Assembly (NCBI GenBank): GCA_024280295.1
Contig: JAJRQK010000041.1
Span: forward strand, 1-47,296
Source: Bacteroidota bacterium
GTDB taxonomy: Bacteria > Bacteroidota > Bacteroidia > Flavobacteriales_D > Crocinitomicaceae
Direction of reading: 5' to 3'
DNA: 47,296 nt
Positions 1 to 8,934 of the stretch are shown piece after piece. The notes below the pieces were generated by a model, which made no database searches, was not told where the DNA came from, and saw only the letters and a list, made by a program, of their open reading frames with translations. The number at the start of each line of letters is the position of its first letter. Position 1 is the first letter of the stretch. The position numbers and the translations under genes are program-made.

Positions 1-198
1 AAGCGCAAGGTCATTCGTGGAGGTTCATGGAAAGATATTGGATATTACCTTCGAAATGCGACGCGTACCTATGAATATCAAGATACTGCGAAATCGTACG
101 TCGGATTTAGAAATGTGGCGACTCACTTAGGTAGAGGTGGGCGTGATTTTACTAAAGAAGGTGGTGAAGAAATTGGCAGTGATATTCAACTTCGCTAA
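1..198 (+). CDS. gldK: GldK, C-terminal end (partial; gliding motility / T9SS lipoprotein)
   Basis: The first 66 codons are open in frame 1 and end in TAA at 196-198; the start lies outside the window. The fragment contains the formylglycine-generating-enzyme (SUMF1) type signature, with GGSW near residue 8, LRNATR, and YVGFRN near residue 40. In Bacteroidota this fold is carried by GldK, an outer-membrane lipoprotein that forms a ring with GldN in the type IX secretion system. The assignment depends mainly on position, because gldL, gldM and gldN follow on the same strand in the conserved order. Another SUMF1-fold protein (GldJ) is unlikely for that reason. Confidence 0.9.
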   Translation, partial: KRKVIRGGSWKDIGYYLRNATRTYEYQDTAKSYVGFRNVATHLGRGGRDFTKEGGEEIGSDIQLR

Positions 199-272
199 AC
201 AGTTGATTCTGCTCAATAAAACAACAAGAACAACAACAAACAATTAAATTAAACCGAAAAACAAGGAAAACT

Positions 273-1085
273 ATGAAACCAGGAAGTAAAGGATGGAAAA
301 AGTTTATGGCGAAACTATATGGCTGGGGTGCAGCTGTGGTAATTGTAGGAGCGCTATTTAAAATTGAACACTGGCCAGGTGCGGGACCAATGCTTATTGC
401 AGGTCTAGGTACTGAGGCTTTCATTTTCTTCATGTCAGCTTTTGAGCCGATTCATGAGGATCCAAATTGGGAATTAGTATACCCAGAATTGGCGTTAGGT
501 CATTCTGATGAGTTAGACCATGAATCTTTGCCTGCAGCAGGTGGTCGTCACGGAGGAACTGGAATAACTGATCAATTAGACAAAATGCTAGAAGAAGCAA
601 AAATTGATGGTGAACTTCTTGAACGTCTTGGAGACGGAATGAGGGCGTTAGGAGAAAATGCGTCGCAACTGAAAGGTGTAACTACCGCAGCGGCTGCAAC
701 AGATTCTTACGTGGAAAGCTTACAAGCGGCCTCTGATAAGGTATCAACACTTTCTGAAGCTTACGAAAGAGCATCTGTATCAATTTCTGGAATGACATCT
801 GCTCAAGCAGAAGGAGAATCTTTCGGAGAGCAAATGCAAGCTGTTTCTAAAAACTTATCTGCATTGAATAATGTATATGAACTTCAGTTGAAAGGATCTT
901 CAGCTCATTTAGAAGCTACTGAAAAATTCCAAGGTAAAGTTACTGATATGATGCAGAATCTCTCTGACTCTGTTGAAGATACTCGTCTGTACAAAGAAAA
1001 CATGTCGATGTTATCTAAGAACCTTACTGACTTGAATACGGTTTATGGTAACATGCTTAAAGCGATGACAGTTACTCGAGATTAA
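273..1085 (+). CDS. gldL: GldL, inner-membrane T9SS/gliding motor subunit
   Basis: The 270-residue product has a short cytoplasmic N-terminus, then two membrane segments (about residues 18-31 and 38-58), and then a long soluble alpha-helical tail rich in Glu, Ser and Leu with coiled-coil character. This is the layout of GldL, which with GldM forms the proton-driven motor of type IX secretion and gliding. A Glu inside the second membrane segment (Glu48, in GLGTEAF) and the Lys30/His33 pair at the end of the first fit the charged residues regarded as important in this family. The gene starts 74 bases after gldK and is followed by gldM after 75 bases, so all are probably one transcript. The start ATG has no purine-rich ribosome site, as is usual in this phylum. 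Confidence 0.95.
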   Translation: MKPGSKGWKKFMAKLYGWGAAVVIVGALFKIEHWPGAGPMLIAGLGTEAFIFFMSAFEPIHEDPNWELVYPELALGHSDELDHESLPAAGGRHGGTGITDQLDKMLEEAKIDGELLERLGDGMRALGENASQLKGVTTAAAATDSYVESLQAASDKVSTLSEAYERASVSISGMTSAQAEGESFGEQMQAVSKNLSALNNVYELQLKGSSAHLEATEKFQGKVTDMMQNLSDSVEDTRLYKENMSMLSKNLTDLNTVYGNMLKAMTVTRD

Positions 1086-1160
1086 TGTCGAAGTAATCTG
1101 TTACTATTCGTTTTATTAGCATTATCAAGTTATTATTAACCAATTGAAATTTAATTAATC

Positions 1161-2921
1161 ATGGCAGGAGGAAAAGAAACCCCCAGACAGAAGATGATCG
1201 GAATGATGTACCTTGTACTCACCGCTCTTCTTGCACTAAATGTATCCAAGGCTGTTCTTGATGCTTTCGTTGCGATTGAGGAAAACATGCAACAAGCATG
1301 TTTAACTGAATATGCACGTGGACAAGAGAAACTTGGAGGCCTCACAGATGTTGAAGGCGATAAATCAAATCCAGGAGCAGCGGCAAAAGCAAAATTGCTT
1401 ATTGAAGCTGTTGGTCGTATCGATGAGATGACGGCTGATCAGATTAAAATGATCGACGATTTGAAAATATTAGTACTCACCGAAAGTGGAGAGGACATGA
1501 AATCTATTGGAAAGGAAGAGTCGATTATAACAACGGCCTATACTTCCAAGGATCCTTTGCGTCCAACTCGTATGGATCTAATGCATGTCCAAGCGAAAGA
1601 TCAGTACGATCCACCAATGCGTGTTATGCTTGGACCTGAAACTGACATCAAAAAGCCGACCGGTGAAGGGATGAAACTTTGGGACGCAATCAAGAAGTTT
1701 AGAGATGGACTTTGTAAAGAAGTTGCGGGGTCACAAGTAACGGCAGATACAAGCGGGAAAGCTATTTATCAAGCTAAATTTAAATACAATGCTCCTGATA
1801 TTAGAGAGTATAAAGATCAAACTGATCTTGGTATTAAATTACGTAAAGATATTGACCGTCAAGGTACAGTGAACGAAGAAGACATTAATGAAATCATTGA
1901 TCTTTACCGAGGGCTTACACTGATTGAATATTCCGAGGTGCATGGAGTTGAAGATGTACATTGGTTAGGTAAAACATTTGATCATTCTCCATCTGTTGCG
2001 GCAATTGCGTCGTTGACTTCATTGGAGATGAAAGTTTTATCAGCTAGAGCTCATGCAGTATCTGTTCTTCGAGCAAGAGTAGGTGGTGGAGAGTATTCTT
2101 TTAATAAGGTAATGCCATTGGCTTACGGACCTGAGGTTGTTAACGCAGGTGATGAGTTTGAAATTGAAATTCTGATGGCTGCATTTGATACTGACAAACA
2201 ACCAGTAGTAATCTACAACGGTGAAAAAGTTGCAGCTGCTGAGGGTAAAGCTAGACTTAAGTTGAAAGGTACTAGTGGAACAATGGAATTGAAAGGAACT
2301 GTTGCTATTCAGAAAAAAAATGGTGACATGACTACTAGAGATTGGACAAAAACTATTACAGTTATGAAGCCATCTGGTTCTATTGAACTTCCAGAGATGA
2401 ATATGCTTTATAGAGGTTATCCTAATAAGGTTAATGCAACTGCTTCTGGTTATCCAGAGACTTCGTTGAGTGGTTCTGGAGTTAGTATTTCTCCTTCTGC
2501 GGGTGGGTATATTGTGAAACCAGTTGGTCGAGCTAAAACAGCTACACTATCTGTTTCAGGTAGAACCGCTGATGGTAAATCAGTATCTCTGAAAACGATG
2601 AAGTTTAGATGTTCAAATCTACCTGATCCAGAATTGTATTGGGGAGGTGTTAAAAATGGAGGAAAAGCGTCAAAGTCACAGACACAGTTGTTTGCGAAAT
2701 ATCCGCCAGAAATTCCGTTGAATGCTCAATTTAGAATTATTAAGTGGGAATGTCAAGTTCCTGGTGCAATGGGTAGACCACCTAGTGGACCTGGAGGTAA
2801 CATTTCCGCAGCGTCTAACTTACTTCGTGCAGCGAAGTCTGGTAGTCAAGTAAGTTTTATCTGTACTGTGGTTGGTCCCGATGGTATTCAGCGTAAGAAA
2901 GCTGGAGCATTTAAAATTTAA
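1161..2921 (+). CDS. gldM: GldM, T9SS/gliding motor subunit
   Basis: The 586-residue product begins with the hallmark GldM N-terminus: TPRQKMIGMMYLVLTALLAL around residues 7-26. This is one membrane helix with a short cytoplasmic head, and LNVSKAVL continues it. The rest is a large periplasmic part, helical near the membrane and beta-rich later, ending in a compact domain with a Cys pair region (FRCSNLPDP and WECQVPG). In known systems GldM dimers pass through the five-helix channel formed by the GldL helices and reach the GldKN ring. The gene sits 75 bases after gldL and 18 bases before gldN. At 586 residues it is somewhat longer than the Flavobacterium protein as I remember it. Confidence 0.96.
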   Translation: MAGGKETPRQKMIGMMYLVLTALLALNVSKAVLDAFVAIEENMQQACLTEYARGQEKLGGLTDVEGDKSNPGAAAKAKLLIEAVGRIDEMTADQIKMIDDLKILVLTESGEDMKSIGKEESIITTAYTSKDPLRPTRMDLMHVQAKDQYDPPMRVMLGPETDIKKPTGEGMKLWDAIKKFRDGLCKEVAGSQVTADTSGKAIYQAKFKYNAPDIREYKDQTDLGIKLRKDIDRQGTVNEEDINEIIDLYRGLTLIEYSEVHGVEDVHWLGKTFDHSPSVAAIASLTSLEMKVLSARAHAVSVLRARVGGGEYSFNKVMPLAYGPEVVNAGDEFEIEILMAAFDTDKQPVVIYNGEKVAAAEGKARLKLKGTSGTMELKGTVAIQKKNGDMTTRDWTKTITVMKPSGSIELPEMNMLYRGYPNKVNATASGYPETSLSGSGVSISPSAGGYIVKPVGRAKTATLSVSGRTADGKSVSLKTMKFRCSNLPDPELYWGGVKNGGKASKSQTQLFAKYPPEIPLNAQFRIIKWECQVPGAMGRPPSGPGGNISAASNLLRAAKSGSQVSFICTVVGPDGIQRKKAGAFKI

Positions 2922-2939
2922 ATTAATAAACCAAGGATT

Positions 2940-3962
2940 ATGAAAAGTTTATTCATTAGTGTAGTAGGAGTATTCCTTCTTGGAACTACAGCAAACTGCC
3001 AGATCGAAGAGATCAACGGTGGACCTGTAAATGTTCCAACTGACGGAATCATCGATGGGGTGTACATTCAAGAACATATTCCAACGAAGCGGATGATTCC
3101 ATATACAAATGTCCGTGAGGCAGATGCAATTTGGAGTCGTAGAGTGTGGCAATATATAGACTTGAGAGAGAAGATTAATCATCCATTATATTACCCATTG
3201 GATGAAGTTACACCTTATGCGTGGGTGCGAAATGCATCTCGTTGGAGTTTATGGACGGTTATCAGACAACATGTGTTGAATGGTGATCTTCGTGTATTCT
3301 CTCCCTATAATCCTTTGAGTTTCGGACTTGGAGTAATCGATGGTGATCAATTGAAATATCCTATTGACCCTCAACCAGGTTTGAACTTTTATACTGATAC
3401 TGCATTCAGAGAAACAATGCTGTTTTACATTGGCGAACTTGGAGCTCAAAGTGATGTCCCTTTAGTAGATGAATATGGTGATAATATCATTATTGACCTT
3501 CCTGATGGAAGTCAATCATTTCAGTACGATCCACCAGATACAGTATGGTTTAACTCATCTGATATTGTTCAGTATCGTATAAAGGAAGATTGGTTCATTG
3601 ACAAGCAACGTTCTGTTCTGGATACTAGAATCATTGCATTAGCACCCGTAGTTTATAAATCGGATATTGATGCAAACGGAAATAGAAGTATTTCTGGAAC
3701 ACGTGAATTGTTCTGGTTGTATTTCCCACATTGTAGATTTGTTTTCAATAACTACTTTGTGTACAACGACCGAAATGATTCACAATGGATGAGTTTTGAT
3801 GATTTGTTTTGGAAACGTAGATTTAACTCAGTGATATATAAAGAAAGTAACGTTTATGATCGTGAGATCGAAAGTTATAGAACCGGACTAGATGCTCTGT
3901 ATGAGTCTGATGAAATCAAAAACGAAATTAGAAATATCGAGCATGACATTTGGTCTTTCTAA
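2940..3962 (+). CDS. gldN: GldN, T9SS periplasmic ring protein
   Basis: The 340-residue protein has an N-terminal signal peptide (residues 1-20, ending near TTANCQ) and the typical GldN core: VREADAIWSRRVW, YYPLDEVTPYAWVRN, WSLWTVIRQHV, FSPYNPLSFGLG and the C-terminal FWKRRFNSVIYKESNVYDR. GldN binds GldK in the periplasmic ring below the outer membrane. It follows gldM after only 18 bases, so it is the last gene of the gldKLMN operon. A strong hairpin with a T-run lies 38 bases behind its stop codon. A close paralogue starts at 4147. Confidence 0.95.
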   Translation: MKSLFISVVGVFLLGTTANCQIEEINGGPVNVPTDGIIDGVYIQEHIPTKRMIPYTNVREADAIWSRRVWQYIDLREKINHPLYYPLDEVTPYAWVRNASRWSLWTVIRQHVLNGDLRVFSPYNPLSFGLGVIDGDQLKYPIDPQPGLNFYTDTAFRETMLFYIGELGAQSDVPLVDEYGDNIIIDLPDGSQSFQYDPPDTVWFNSSDIVQYRIKEDWFIDKQRSVLDTRIIALAPVVYKSDIDANGNRSISGTRELFWLYFPHCRFVFNNYFVYNDRNDSQWMSFDDLFWKRRFNSVIYKESNVYDREIESYRTGLDALYESDEIKNEIRNIEHDIWSF

Positions 3963-3999
3963 TTAGATTATAACACTGGTTGTCTAACAACTAATAGTG

Positions 4000-4032
4000 A
4001 GTCCCAATTCCTTATGGAGTTGGGACTTTTTT
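4000..4032 (+). terminator. Rho-independent terminator after gldN
   Basis: The perfect 8-bp stem AGTCCCAA/TTGGGACT (4000-4007 with 4020-4027) with a 12-base loop is followed directly by a run of T. It lies 38 bases after the gldN stop and 115 bases before the next gene. It should end the gldKLMN transcript and leave the gldN paralogue to its own promoter. Confidence 0.8.
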
Positions 4033-4068
4033 ATTTTAACACTTCTCAGCGTAACCTTTTTGAGTGTT

Positions 4069-4101
4069 TTGAATTATGTTGGTATATCAACAATAATTCA
4101 A
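4069..4101. promoter_or_regulatory. Long inverted repeat between gldN and its paralogue
   Basis: TTGAATTAT plus GTTG (4069-4081) pairs with CAAC (4088-4091), one unpaired A, and ATAATTCAA (4093-4101), leaving a 6-base loop GTATAT. It has no T-run, lies after the terminator and 45 bases before the paralogue's start. It could be an operator or a 5'-leader hairpin; the sequence does not decide between these. Confidence 0.45.
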
Positions 4102-4146
4102 AGACAAGTCTCTCCATCAGATCTTTGATTTATAAATTTTCTAGGT

Positions 4147-5160
4147 ATGAAAAGCAGTGTTCTCCTTCTTTTATTAATCGTGTCGATAAACATCTTCGCA
4201 CAAGATAGCTTGTGGAATTTCGTACCGCCAAATCTAACTGCTACTGGTCAGATTAATGGTTCTTGGTTAAATGAAAATGTTCTAACTAAAAGAGCAATTC
4301 CCTATCCCAATGTTCGAGAAGCGGATGTATTATGGAGTAAGAGAATTTGGCGTGCTTTGGATATGCGAGAAAAATTAAATCATACAATTTATTATCCTCT
4401 TGATGAAGTTACTCCTTATGGCTGGATAAGAAATGCGGATAGATGGAGCCTTTGGACTATTATTCGGAAACATGTAATGAATGGCGATCTTCAAGTTTTC
4501 TCTCCTTACAACCCAGTTAGTTATGGCTTGGGAGCAATTGACGGCGATCAACTAAAGTATCCGATCCAACCACAACCTGGAAAGAATTTTTACTCAGATC
4601 AGAATTTCCGTAATGATATGATCTATTACTTGGGCTATCTTGGTCATCCTGGTGATATTGCTCATGTTGATGTTTATGGTGAGTCAATTGTGGATACAGT
4701 GGATGGTATAATATCCTATGAATATGATGATCCAGATACTATGTGGTACAATTCAGAGGATATTGTAGAGTATCGACTCAAAGAAGATTGGTTCTTCGAT
4801 AAGGCACGCTCAGAAATGGATGTTAGAATTATAGCAATTGCTCCAGTAGTATATAAGTATGTGACAAATGCGAATGGTGGTAGAGAAATAAGCGGAAAAA
4901 AAGAACTTTTCTGGTTGTATTTTCCACATTGTAGATTTATATTTAATAATTACTATGTGTACAATCCACAGAATGATGCTTATCCGATGAGTTTTGATGA
5001 CTTATTTTGGAAGCGTCGGTTCAGTAGTTATATCTACAAAGAAAGTAATGTGTACGGCCGTAAGATAGAATCGTATCGACATGGTATCGATGCACTCTAT
5101 AAATCTGAAGAGATTACGAATGAAATCCGAAATTTTGAGCATAATTTGTGGTCCTTCTAA
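4147..5160 (+). CDS. gldO: GldN paralogue (GldO-like)
   Basis: The 337-residue product carries a signal peptide (residues 1-18, ending SINIFAQ) and aligns with the preceding GldN along its whole length. Shared blocks include KRAIPYPNVREAD, YYPLDEVTPYGWIRN, SPYNPVSYGLGAIDGDQLKY and WKRRFSSYIYKESNVYG. Flavobacterium johnsoniae also has adjacent gldN and gldO with partly overlapping function, hence the symbol; a recent lineage-specific duplication is equally possible. It is separated from gldN by a terminator and a hairpin, so its expression may be independent. No frame damage is visible, and conserved aromatic and charged positions are kept, so it looks functional. Confidence 0.88.
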   Translation: MKSSVLLLLLIVSINIFAQDSLWNFVPPNLTATGQINGSWLNENVLTKRAIPYPNVREADVLWSKRIWRALDMREKLNHTIYYPLDEVTPYGWIRNADRWSLWTIIRKHVMNGDLQVFSPYNPVSYGLGAIDGDQLKYPIQPQPGKNFYSDQNFRNDMIYYLGYLGHPGDIAHVDVYGESIVDTVDGIISYEYDDPDTMWYNSEDIVEYRLKEDWFFDKARSEMDVRIIAIAPVVYKYVTNANGGREISGKKELFWLYFPHCRFIFNNYYVYNPQNDAYPMSFDDLFWKRRFSSYIYKESNVYGRKIESYRHGIDALYKSEEITNEIRNFEHNLWSF

Positions 5161-5203
5161 ATATTAATGAAGGTTGAATTAAGAATACATTAGCAATTCT
5201 TCA

Positions 5204-6202
5204 TTACTTATTTAAGTCCCATGAATATTCCATGTATCCAATCTTTGGATTAGATAGTTGCTTAGTTCGGTATTTATTGAAGAAATCAATCACAGTGTTT
5301 CCATTCTTTCTGAAGTCTGCACCATACCAATCGAAAATTTTGGAAATTTTAATTGTACTTCCACTAAAATTATTCTTTGAAGTATCTTTTAAAAACCGCT
5401 TCGTTTGTGAAGTTAACTGGCCATACAACTTTTTGGGAGTATATGCCTTGTTTAACAAGACTGGACATGACTTACTTGCACAGTTTAAGGCAAAGTGAAT
5501 TCTTGGTTCATTAAATTGCGCTCTTATGATATCATTTTCAATATTATTGAGACTATATGTCTTACCTCCAAGTTTAATGAATTTCTTGTGCCATGGTTTT
5601 GCCGTAATTTTAGTAATCGATGAAGTTGGATAATTATCCACGATCAATTTGATTGTGTAAACATTATAGGCATTGATCCAATACGTTAGTTTTTGAGTAT
5701 AACTAAATTTTGGATCAGGATAGTTATCTTCAAACTCTTTAATAATTTCAGTTAACTCAGATTTATTCGACTTAATTGAACTATAGTTTACATTACCTGA
5801 ATAGGTGACGTATGTCGATAAAAATGTATTAAGCTTGTTATACGCGTGAAAGTCAAAGGTCTCATCAATCACATCAACTAATTCAACCATTGGTTCATCG
5901 GGAATGGCAAGTTCTTCCATAATTGGCTTTGGAGGGGAGACTTCTTCTTTCTCAGTGGTAAGTACTTCACTCTGAAGCTTAGAAACATTCTCATTTTCAT
6001 TGAATTTGCTAGTTGACTCATTTATAAGCTCTTCTATGATTTGATCTTGACTATTTTTGTCAGGAGATGTTTTAGGAAGCTCACCTTGAGCGATATTAGT
6101 TTGGTTTACAATCTCTGTTGTAGTGTTAGACGTGTCAGACTCTTCTTGACACGACGAAGAAACCAAAAGCAGTGCGAAAATGATAAAAGGTAATCTATTC
6201 AT
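5204..6202 (-). CDS. DUF547 domain lipoprotein
   Basis: The 332-residue product has a lipoprotein signal (MNRLPFIIFALLLVSSSC, lipid Cys at residue 18). A low-complexity stretch follows, rich in Glu, Ser, Thr and Asn to about residue 110, and then a C-terminal DUF547 domain. The domain is recognised by YWINAYNVYTIKLIVDNYP, the LGGKTYSLNNIEND block, the RIHFALNCASKSCP block (with its paired Cys) and the KRFL segment after YTPKKLYGQL. DUF547 proteins are surface-associated in many Bacteroidota and their biochemical role is unknown. The gene is convergent with the gldN paralogue (43 bases between stops) and tandem with the next unknown gene upstream, 40 bases away. Confidence 0.85.
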   Translation of the reverse strand: MNRLPFIIFALLLVSSSCQEESDTSNTTTEIVNQTNIAQGELPKTSPDKNSQDQIIEELINESTSKFNENENVSKLQSEVLTTEKEEVSPPKPIMEELAIPDEPMVELVDVIDETFDFHAYNKLNTFLSTYVTYSGNVNYSSIKSNKSELTEIIKEFEDNYPDPKFSYTQKLTYWINAYNVYTIKLIVDNYPTSSITKITAKPWHKKFIKLGGKTYSLNNIENDIIRAQFNEPRIHFALNCASKSCPVLLNKAYTPKKLYGQLTSQTKRFLKDTSKNNFSGSTIKISKIFDWYGADFRKNGNTVIDFFNKYRTKQLSNPKIGYMEYSWDLNK

Positions 6203-6242
6203 GTTTTATTCGACGTTAGTTTACATTCCAACTTACACAATT

Positions 6243-6794
6243 TTATTCAATTGTTTTGTAATTTTCTATCCAAAGTGGATCCATCACATCGTTGAGGAGC
6301 ATCCAAAAACTTGTATCGAGAAAAAAATCACCATCGATGTGGCTAATACCATAACGTTCATATAGGTAGATTTCTTGCTTTGGAGCTGGCTTATGGTATT
6401 TATTACTCCACCCCATTTCAGTATTTCCTCTAAATGGATACGTTGCAAAACGAATTTTCCAGAGTGAGTCAAGAGGAATACAAGACGGGATCTTTTTCAT
6501 TTCAATGCTGTCGAAGAAAAGTCCACAATCAATTCCATTTTCTTTAAAGTAGTTTATTTTTTTTGGATTGTATTTGGTAGGCCAATAGCCTGATGCGATT
6601 TTTATGAAAGTTTTTGTATCAACTATTCGCTTTGAAGTGAGCCCATAACCGTTATCAATATAACATGCAAATGTTGTCATGCTTGAGTTTGCACCAATAG
6701 AAACCCGAACACCAAAAACTGGACGAACTGGGTGCTGCAAGATCACAGAAGAAGAAATCATCCAGACAATCACTAATAGTAGGTAAAATCGCAT
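6243..6794 (-). CDS. Hypothetical exported protein
   Basis: The 183-residue product has a hydrophobic N-terminus (residues 3-19, a signal peptide or membrane anchor) and a soluble remainder with many aromatic residues. It contains three Cys (in TFACYID, GIDCGLFF and IPSCIP). No known domain was recognised. The reading frame is intact and uses the same codon style as its neighbours. It may share a transcript with the DUF547 lipoprotein gene 40 bases downstream. Function unknown. Confidence 0.6.
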   Translation of the reverse strand: MRFYLLLVIVWMISSSVILQHPVRPVFGVRVSIGANSSMTTFACYIDNGYGLTSKRIVDTKTFIKIASGYWPTKYNPKKINYFKENGIDCGLFFDSIEMKKIPSCIPLDSLWKIRFATYPFRGNTEMGWSNKYHKPAPKQEIYLYERYGISHIDGDFFLDTSFWMLLNDVMDPLWIENYKTIE

Positions 6795-6897
6795 AATCTC
6801 AAGTTACAAAAAAACAGATTAAAGTTCAGATACTAACTCATTCTAAGTCCGTTAGAGTACGAAATTGCCTCATAAATGTTACGTTGTGATAATTAAA

Positions 6898-7464
6898 CTA
6901 AAATCGATAAATATTATTAGGCGTAATGCAAGCATTCAAACGAATATCGCTGAAGTCCATTCCTTTAATTTCATCTTCAATTTCGTCAAAATGACTCAAG
7001 CCTATAAATGTGCATCTTGGGGAACATTTTTTAAGAAACCTATCGTAAAACCCTTTTCCGTATCCAACTCGATTTCCTTTTTTGTCAATTGCAAGAAGCG
7101 GGACAAAAACATAATCGAAATGCTCTGCAGCTATAACTCTTCCTTTCTTTGGCTCAGGGATTCCCATGGGGGAAATTTCGAGTTGATTAACAGATTCAAA
7201 AAGAACCTGCTTCATTTCATTGGTTTTCATGTTGGCTTTTGGCACTGCTACTTGAGCATCAAATGACATCGCTTTTTCCCAAATTCGATAAGTATTAATT
7301 TCTTTTTTACGTTCAATTGGTAGGAAAAGGCTGATCTTTTTACCTTCCAATTGGTATTTACTAAATGTCATGTGGCAAATTGCCTCAGAAATTTTTTCAA
7401 GCTTCTTAGGTGATAATGCCTCGCGTTTTTGCATGTAGTAGTCACGAAGTTCTTGTTTCGTCAT
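6898..7464 (-). CDS. 5-formyltetrahydrofolate cyclo-ligase
   Basis: The 188-residue length is typical for this enzyme, which turns 5-formyl-THF into 5,10-methenyl-THF using ATP. Evidence in the sequence: an N-terminal helix with KQELRDYYMQKREAL, the conserved LFLPIERKKEINT block, PKANMKTNEM, and above all the C-terminal signature VPLLAIDKKGNRVGYGKGFY followed by DRFL. The GYGKGFYD segment is the nucleotide- and substrate-binding loop of the family. It lies 2 bases after the YbaB-like gene and is probably co-transcribed with it. The genes are known in E. coli as ygfA and elsewhere as fau or mthfs. Confidence 0.92.
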   Translation of the reverse strand: MTKQELRDYYMQKREALSPKKLEKISEAICHMTFSKYQLEGKKISLFLPIERKKEINTYRIWEKAMSFDAQVAVPKANMKTNEMKQVLFESVNQLEISPMGIPEPKKGRVIAAEHFDYVFVPLLAIDKKGNRVGYGKGFYDRFLKKCSPRCTFIGLSHFDEIEDEIKGMDFSDIRLNACITPNNIYRF

Positions 7465-7466
7465 AA

Positions 7467-7805
7467 TTACATTCCTGAAAATAGTGATTGAGCAGAGGAT
7501 ATCACCTCTTTCTCGTTTAATTCGTTTACCTTGTCCAGTGTGCGATTAAATGCAACACAAATTAATTCTTCAAGCTCCTCTTTGTCCATGGAAGTAATTT
7601 TTTTTGTGATTTCAAACTTAGTAATGGCTCGATTACCATTCATTGATATTCGGATCAGTCCATTACCTGCTTCTTCACTTATTACAACGTCTTCAAGACG
7701 ATCTTTACTTGCCTCAGATTCACGCTTGAGACTCTCTAATTTTGCTAATAGATTTTTATCCAATATTTTCAGTGTTATTGCGACTGATAAATATACAAAA
7801 TTCAT
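7467..7805 (-). CDS. YbaB/EbfC-family nucleoid-associated protein
   Basis: The product matches the small YbaB/EbfC family of dimeric DNA-binding proteins. An N-terminal helix is rich in Lys and Glu (LAKLESLKRESEASKDRLED), followed by a beta region with NGLIRISMNGNRAITKFEI and a C-terminal helix with LEELICVAFNRTLDKVNELNE. The ATG at 7805 adds 14 mostly hydrophobic residues (NFVYLSVAITLKI) that do not fit a cytosolic family member. A TTG at 7763 would give a start at LDKNLLAKLE, closer to the usual N-terminus, so the true start is uncertain. The 85 bases to the divergent cytochrome gene must hold both promoters. Confidence 0.82.
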   Translation of the reverse strand: MNFVYLSVAITLKILDKNLLAKLESLKRESEASKDRLEDVVISEEAGNGLIRISMNGNRAITKFEITKKITSMDKEELEELICVAFNRTLDKVNELNEKEVISSAQSLFSGM

Positions 7806-7890
7806 TGAGTTTCGAGAGAACGTCTTGGTTTAATTTGTTGCTTTCAGTTTAATTTCATTATTTTACCTATTAATTAATATTGTTTTCTCT

Positions 7891-8934
7891 GTGAATAGAT
7901 TACTACTAATTTCGTTCTTCTCGCTATTAATCACTGGTGTCGTGACCTCCTTTTCTTGGAGAGCAACATTTGAAAATGTTGAGAAAGTTCATGTGTCACT
8001 GACTTCTATTGAAGATGTCCTCTATAGATTAGGCGATCAAAAAATGAATCATACCATAAATGAACTTGATCTTGAAAAGGCTAAAATTGGAGAAGATTTA
8101 ATCTATTTCGGTCGAACAGATCGAAAAGGAAAAAAATCAAAACGCATCTCTGCTTACTTCGTTTGTACTGATTGTCATAATATGTCGTCTGAATATTCTG
8201 ATTTGAAAAGTCAAAACCCTTCTGAAAGATTAGCTTATGCTGAAAATAATGGGCTTAAATTCCTTCCTGGATCAACGCTCTGGGGGATATATAATCGAAC
8301 TTCATTCTATAATGGCGATTATGTTCAGAAATATGGTGAGTTAGTTGATGATGCTAGAAATTCATTAGAAAATTCAACGCAACTGTGTGCAAAGTATTGC
8401 TCATCAGGTAGGCATTTGGAGGAATGGGAGTTGGAGGCAATTATGCACTATTTTAAGAAGAACGAAATTATGATCAAGGATTTGAATCTTTCTGAAGATG
8501 ATCTTTCATTGATTGTAAACTACCAGAGGTTGAATGATAAGAAACGTGAGAAGTTAATAACCGCTATTAAAAACGAGTACGTTCAAGGATATGCCGCTAC
8601 TTTTTTAGAGACAATGCCACGTGATAAACGTAAATATGGTGAAGGAGGAAATGTAGAAAATGGGAAATTAATTTACGATAAAGCATGCATGTTTTGCCAC
8701 GAGAATAAGCGTGTGACGTATTTACATTTAGATGATGGGAAACTATCTGGGAAGATGTTCTGGCAGAATATCAAGACCTACAATGATCGCTCACTTTATC
8801 AAATTATTCGTCACGGAACATTTTCTAAAACTGGACGAAAGCAATATATGCCTCTTTATACTGAAGAGAAAATGAGCGATGCTCAACTAAATGATCTTGT
8901 GGCATACATCAAATTAATTGCAAAAAAGAAATGA
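7891..8934 (+). CDS. Diheme c-type cytochrome
   Basis: The 347-residue product begins at a GTG and has a signal peptide (about residues 1-20). Two covalent-heme motifs are visible: CTDCH at residues 92-96 and CMFCH at 266-270. The C-terminal part has the usual cytochrome c shape, with a possible Met ligand in KQYMPLYTEEKMSD and a closing helix LNDLVAYIKLIAKK. It would act in the periplasm in electron transfer. Its stop overlaps the next start in ATGA, so it is translationally coupled to the beta-barrel gene that follows. The partner and the electron donor are not evident from the sequence. Confidence 0.85.
   Translation: MNRLLLISFFSLLITGVVTSFSWRATFENVEKVHVSLTSIEDVLYRLGDQKMNHTINELDLEKAKIGEDLIYFGRTDRKGKKSKRISAYFVCTDCHNMSSEYSDLKSQNPSERLAYAENNGLKFLPGSTLWGIYNRTSFYNGDYVQKYGELVDDARNSLENSTQLCAKYCSSGRHLEEWELEAIMHYFKKNEIMIKDLNLSEDDLSLIVNYQRLNDKKREKLITAIKNEYVQGYAATFLETMPRDKRKYGEGGNVENGKLIYDKACMFCHENKRVTYLHLDDGKLSGKMFWQNIKTYNDRSLYQIIRHGTFSKTGRKQYMPLYTEEKMSDAQLNDLVAYIKLIAKKK

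Noticed and set aside
5161-5203. AAGAAT/ATTCTT hairpin as a terminator between the gldN paralogue and the DUF547 gene.
   Set aside because: The stem is only 6 bp, almost all A-T, and has no clear T-run, so I did not list it.
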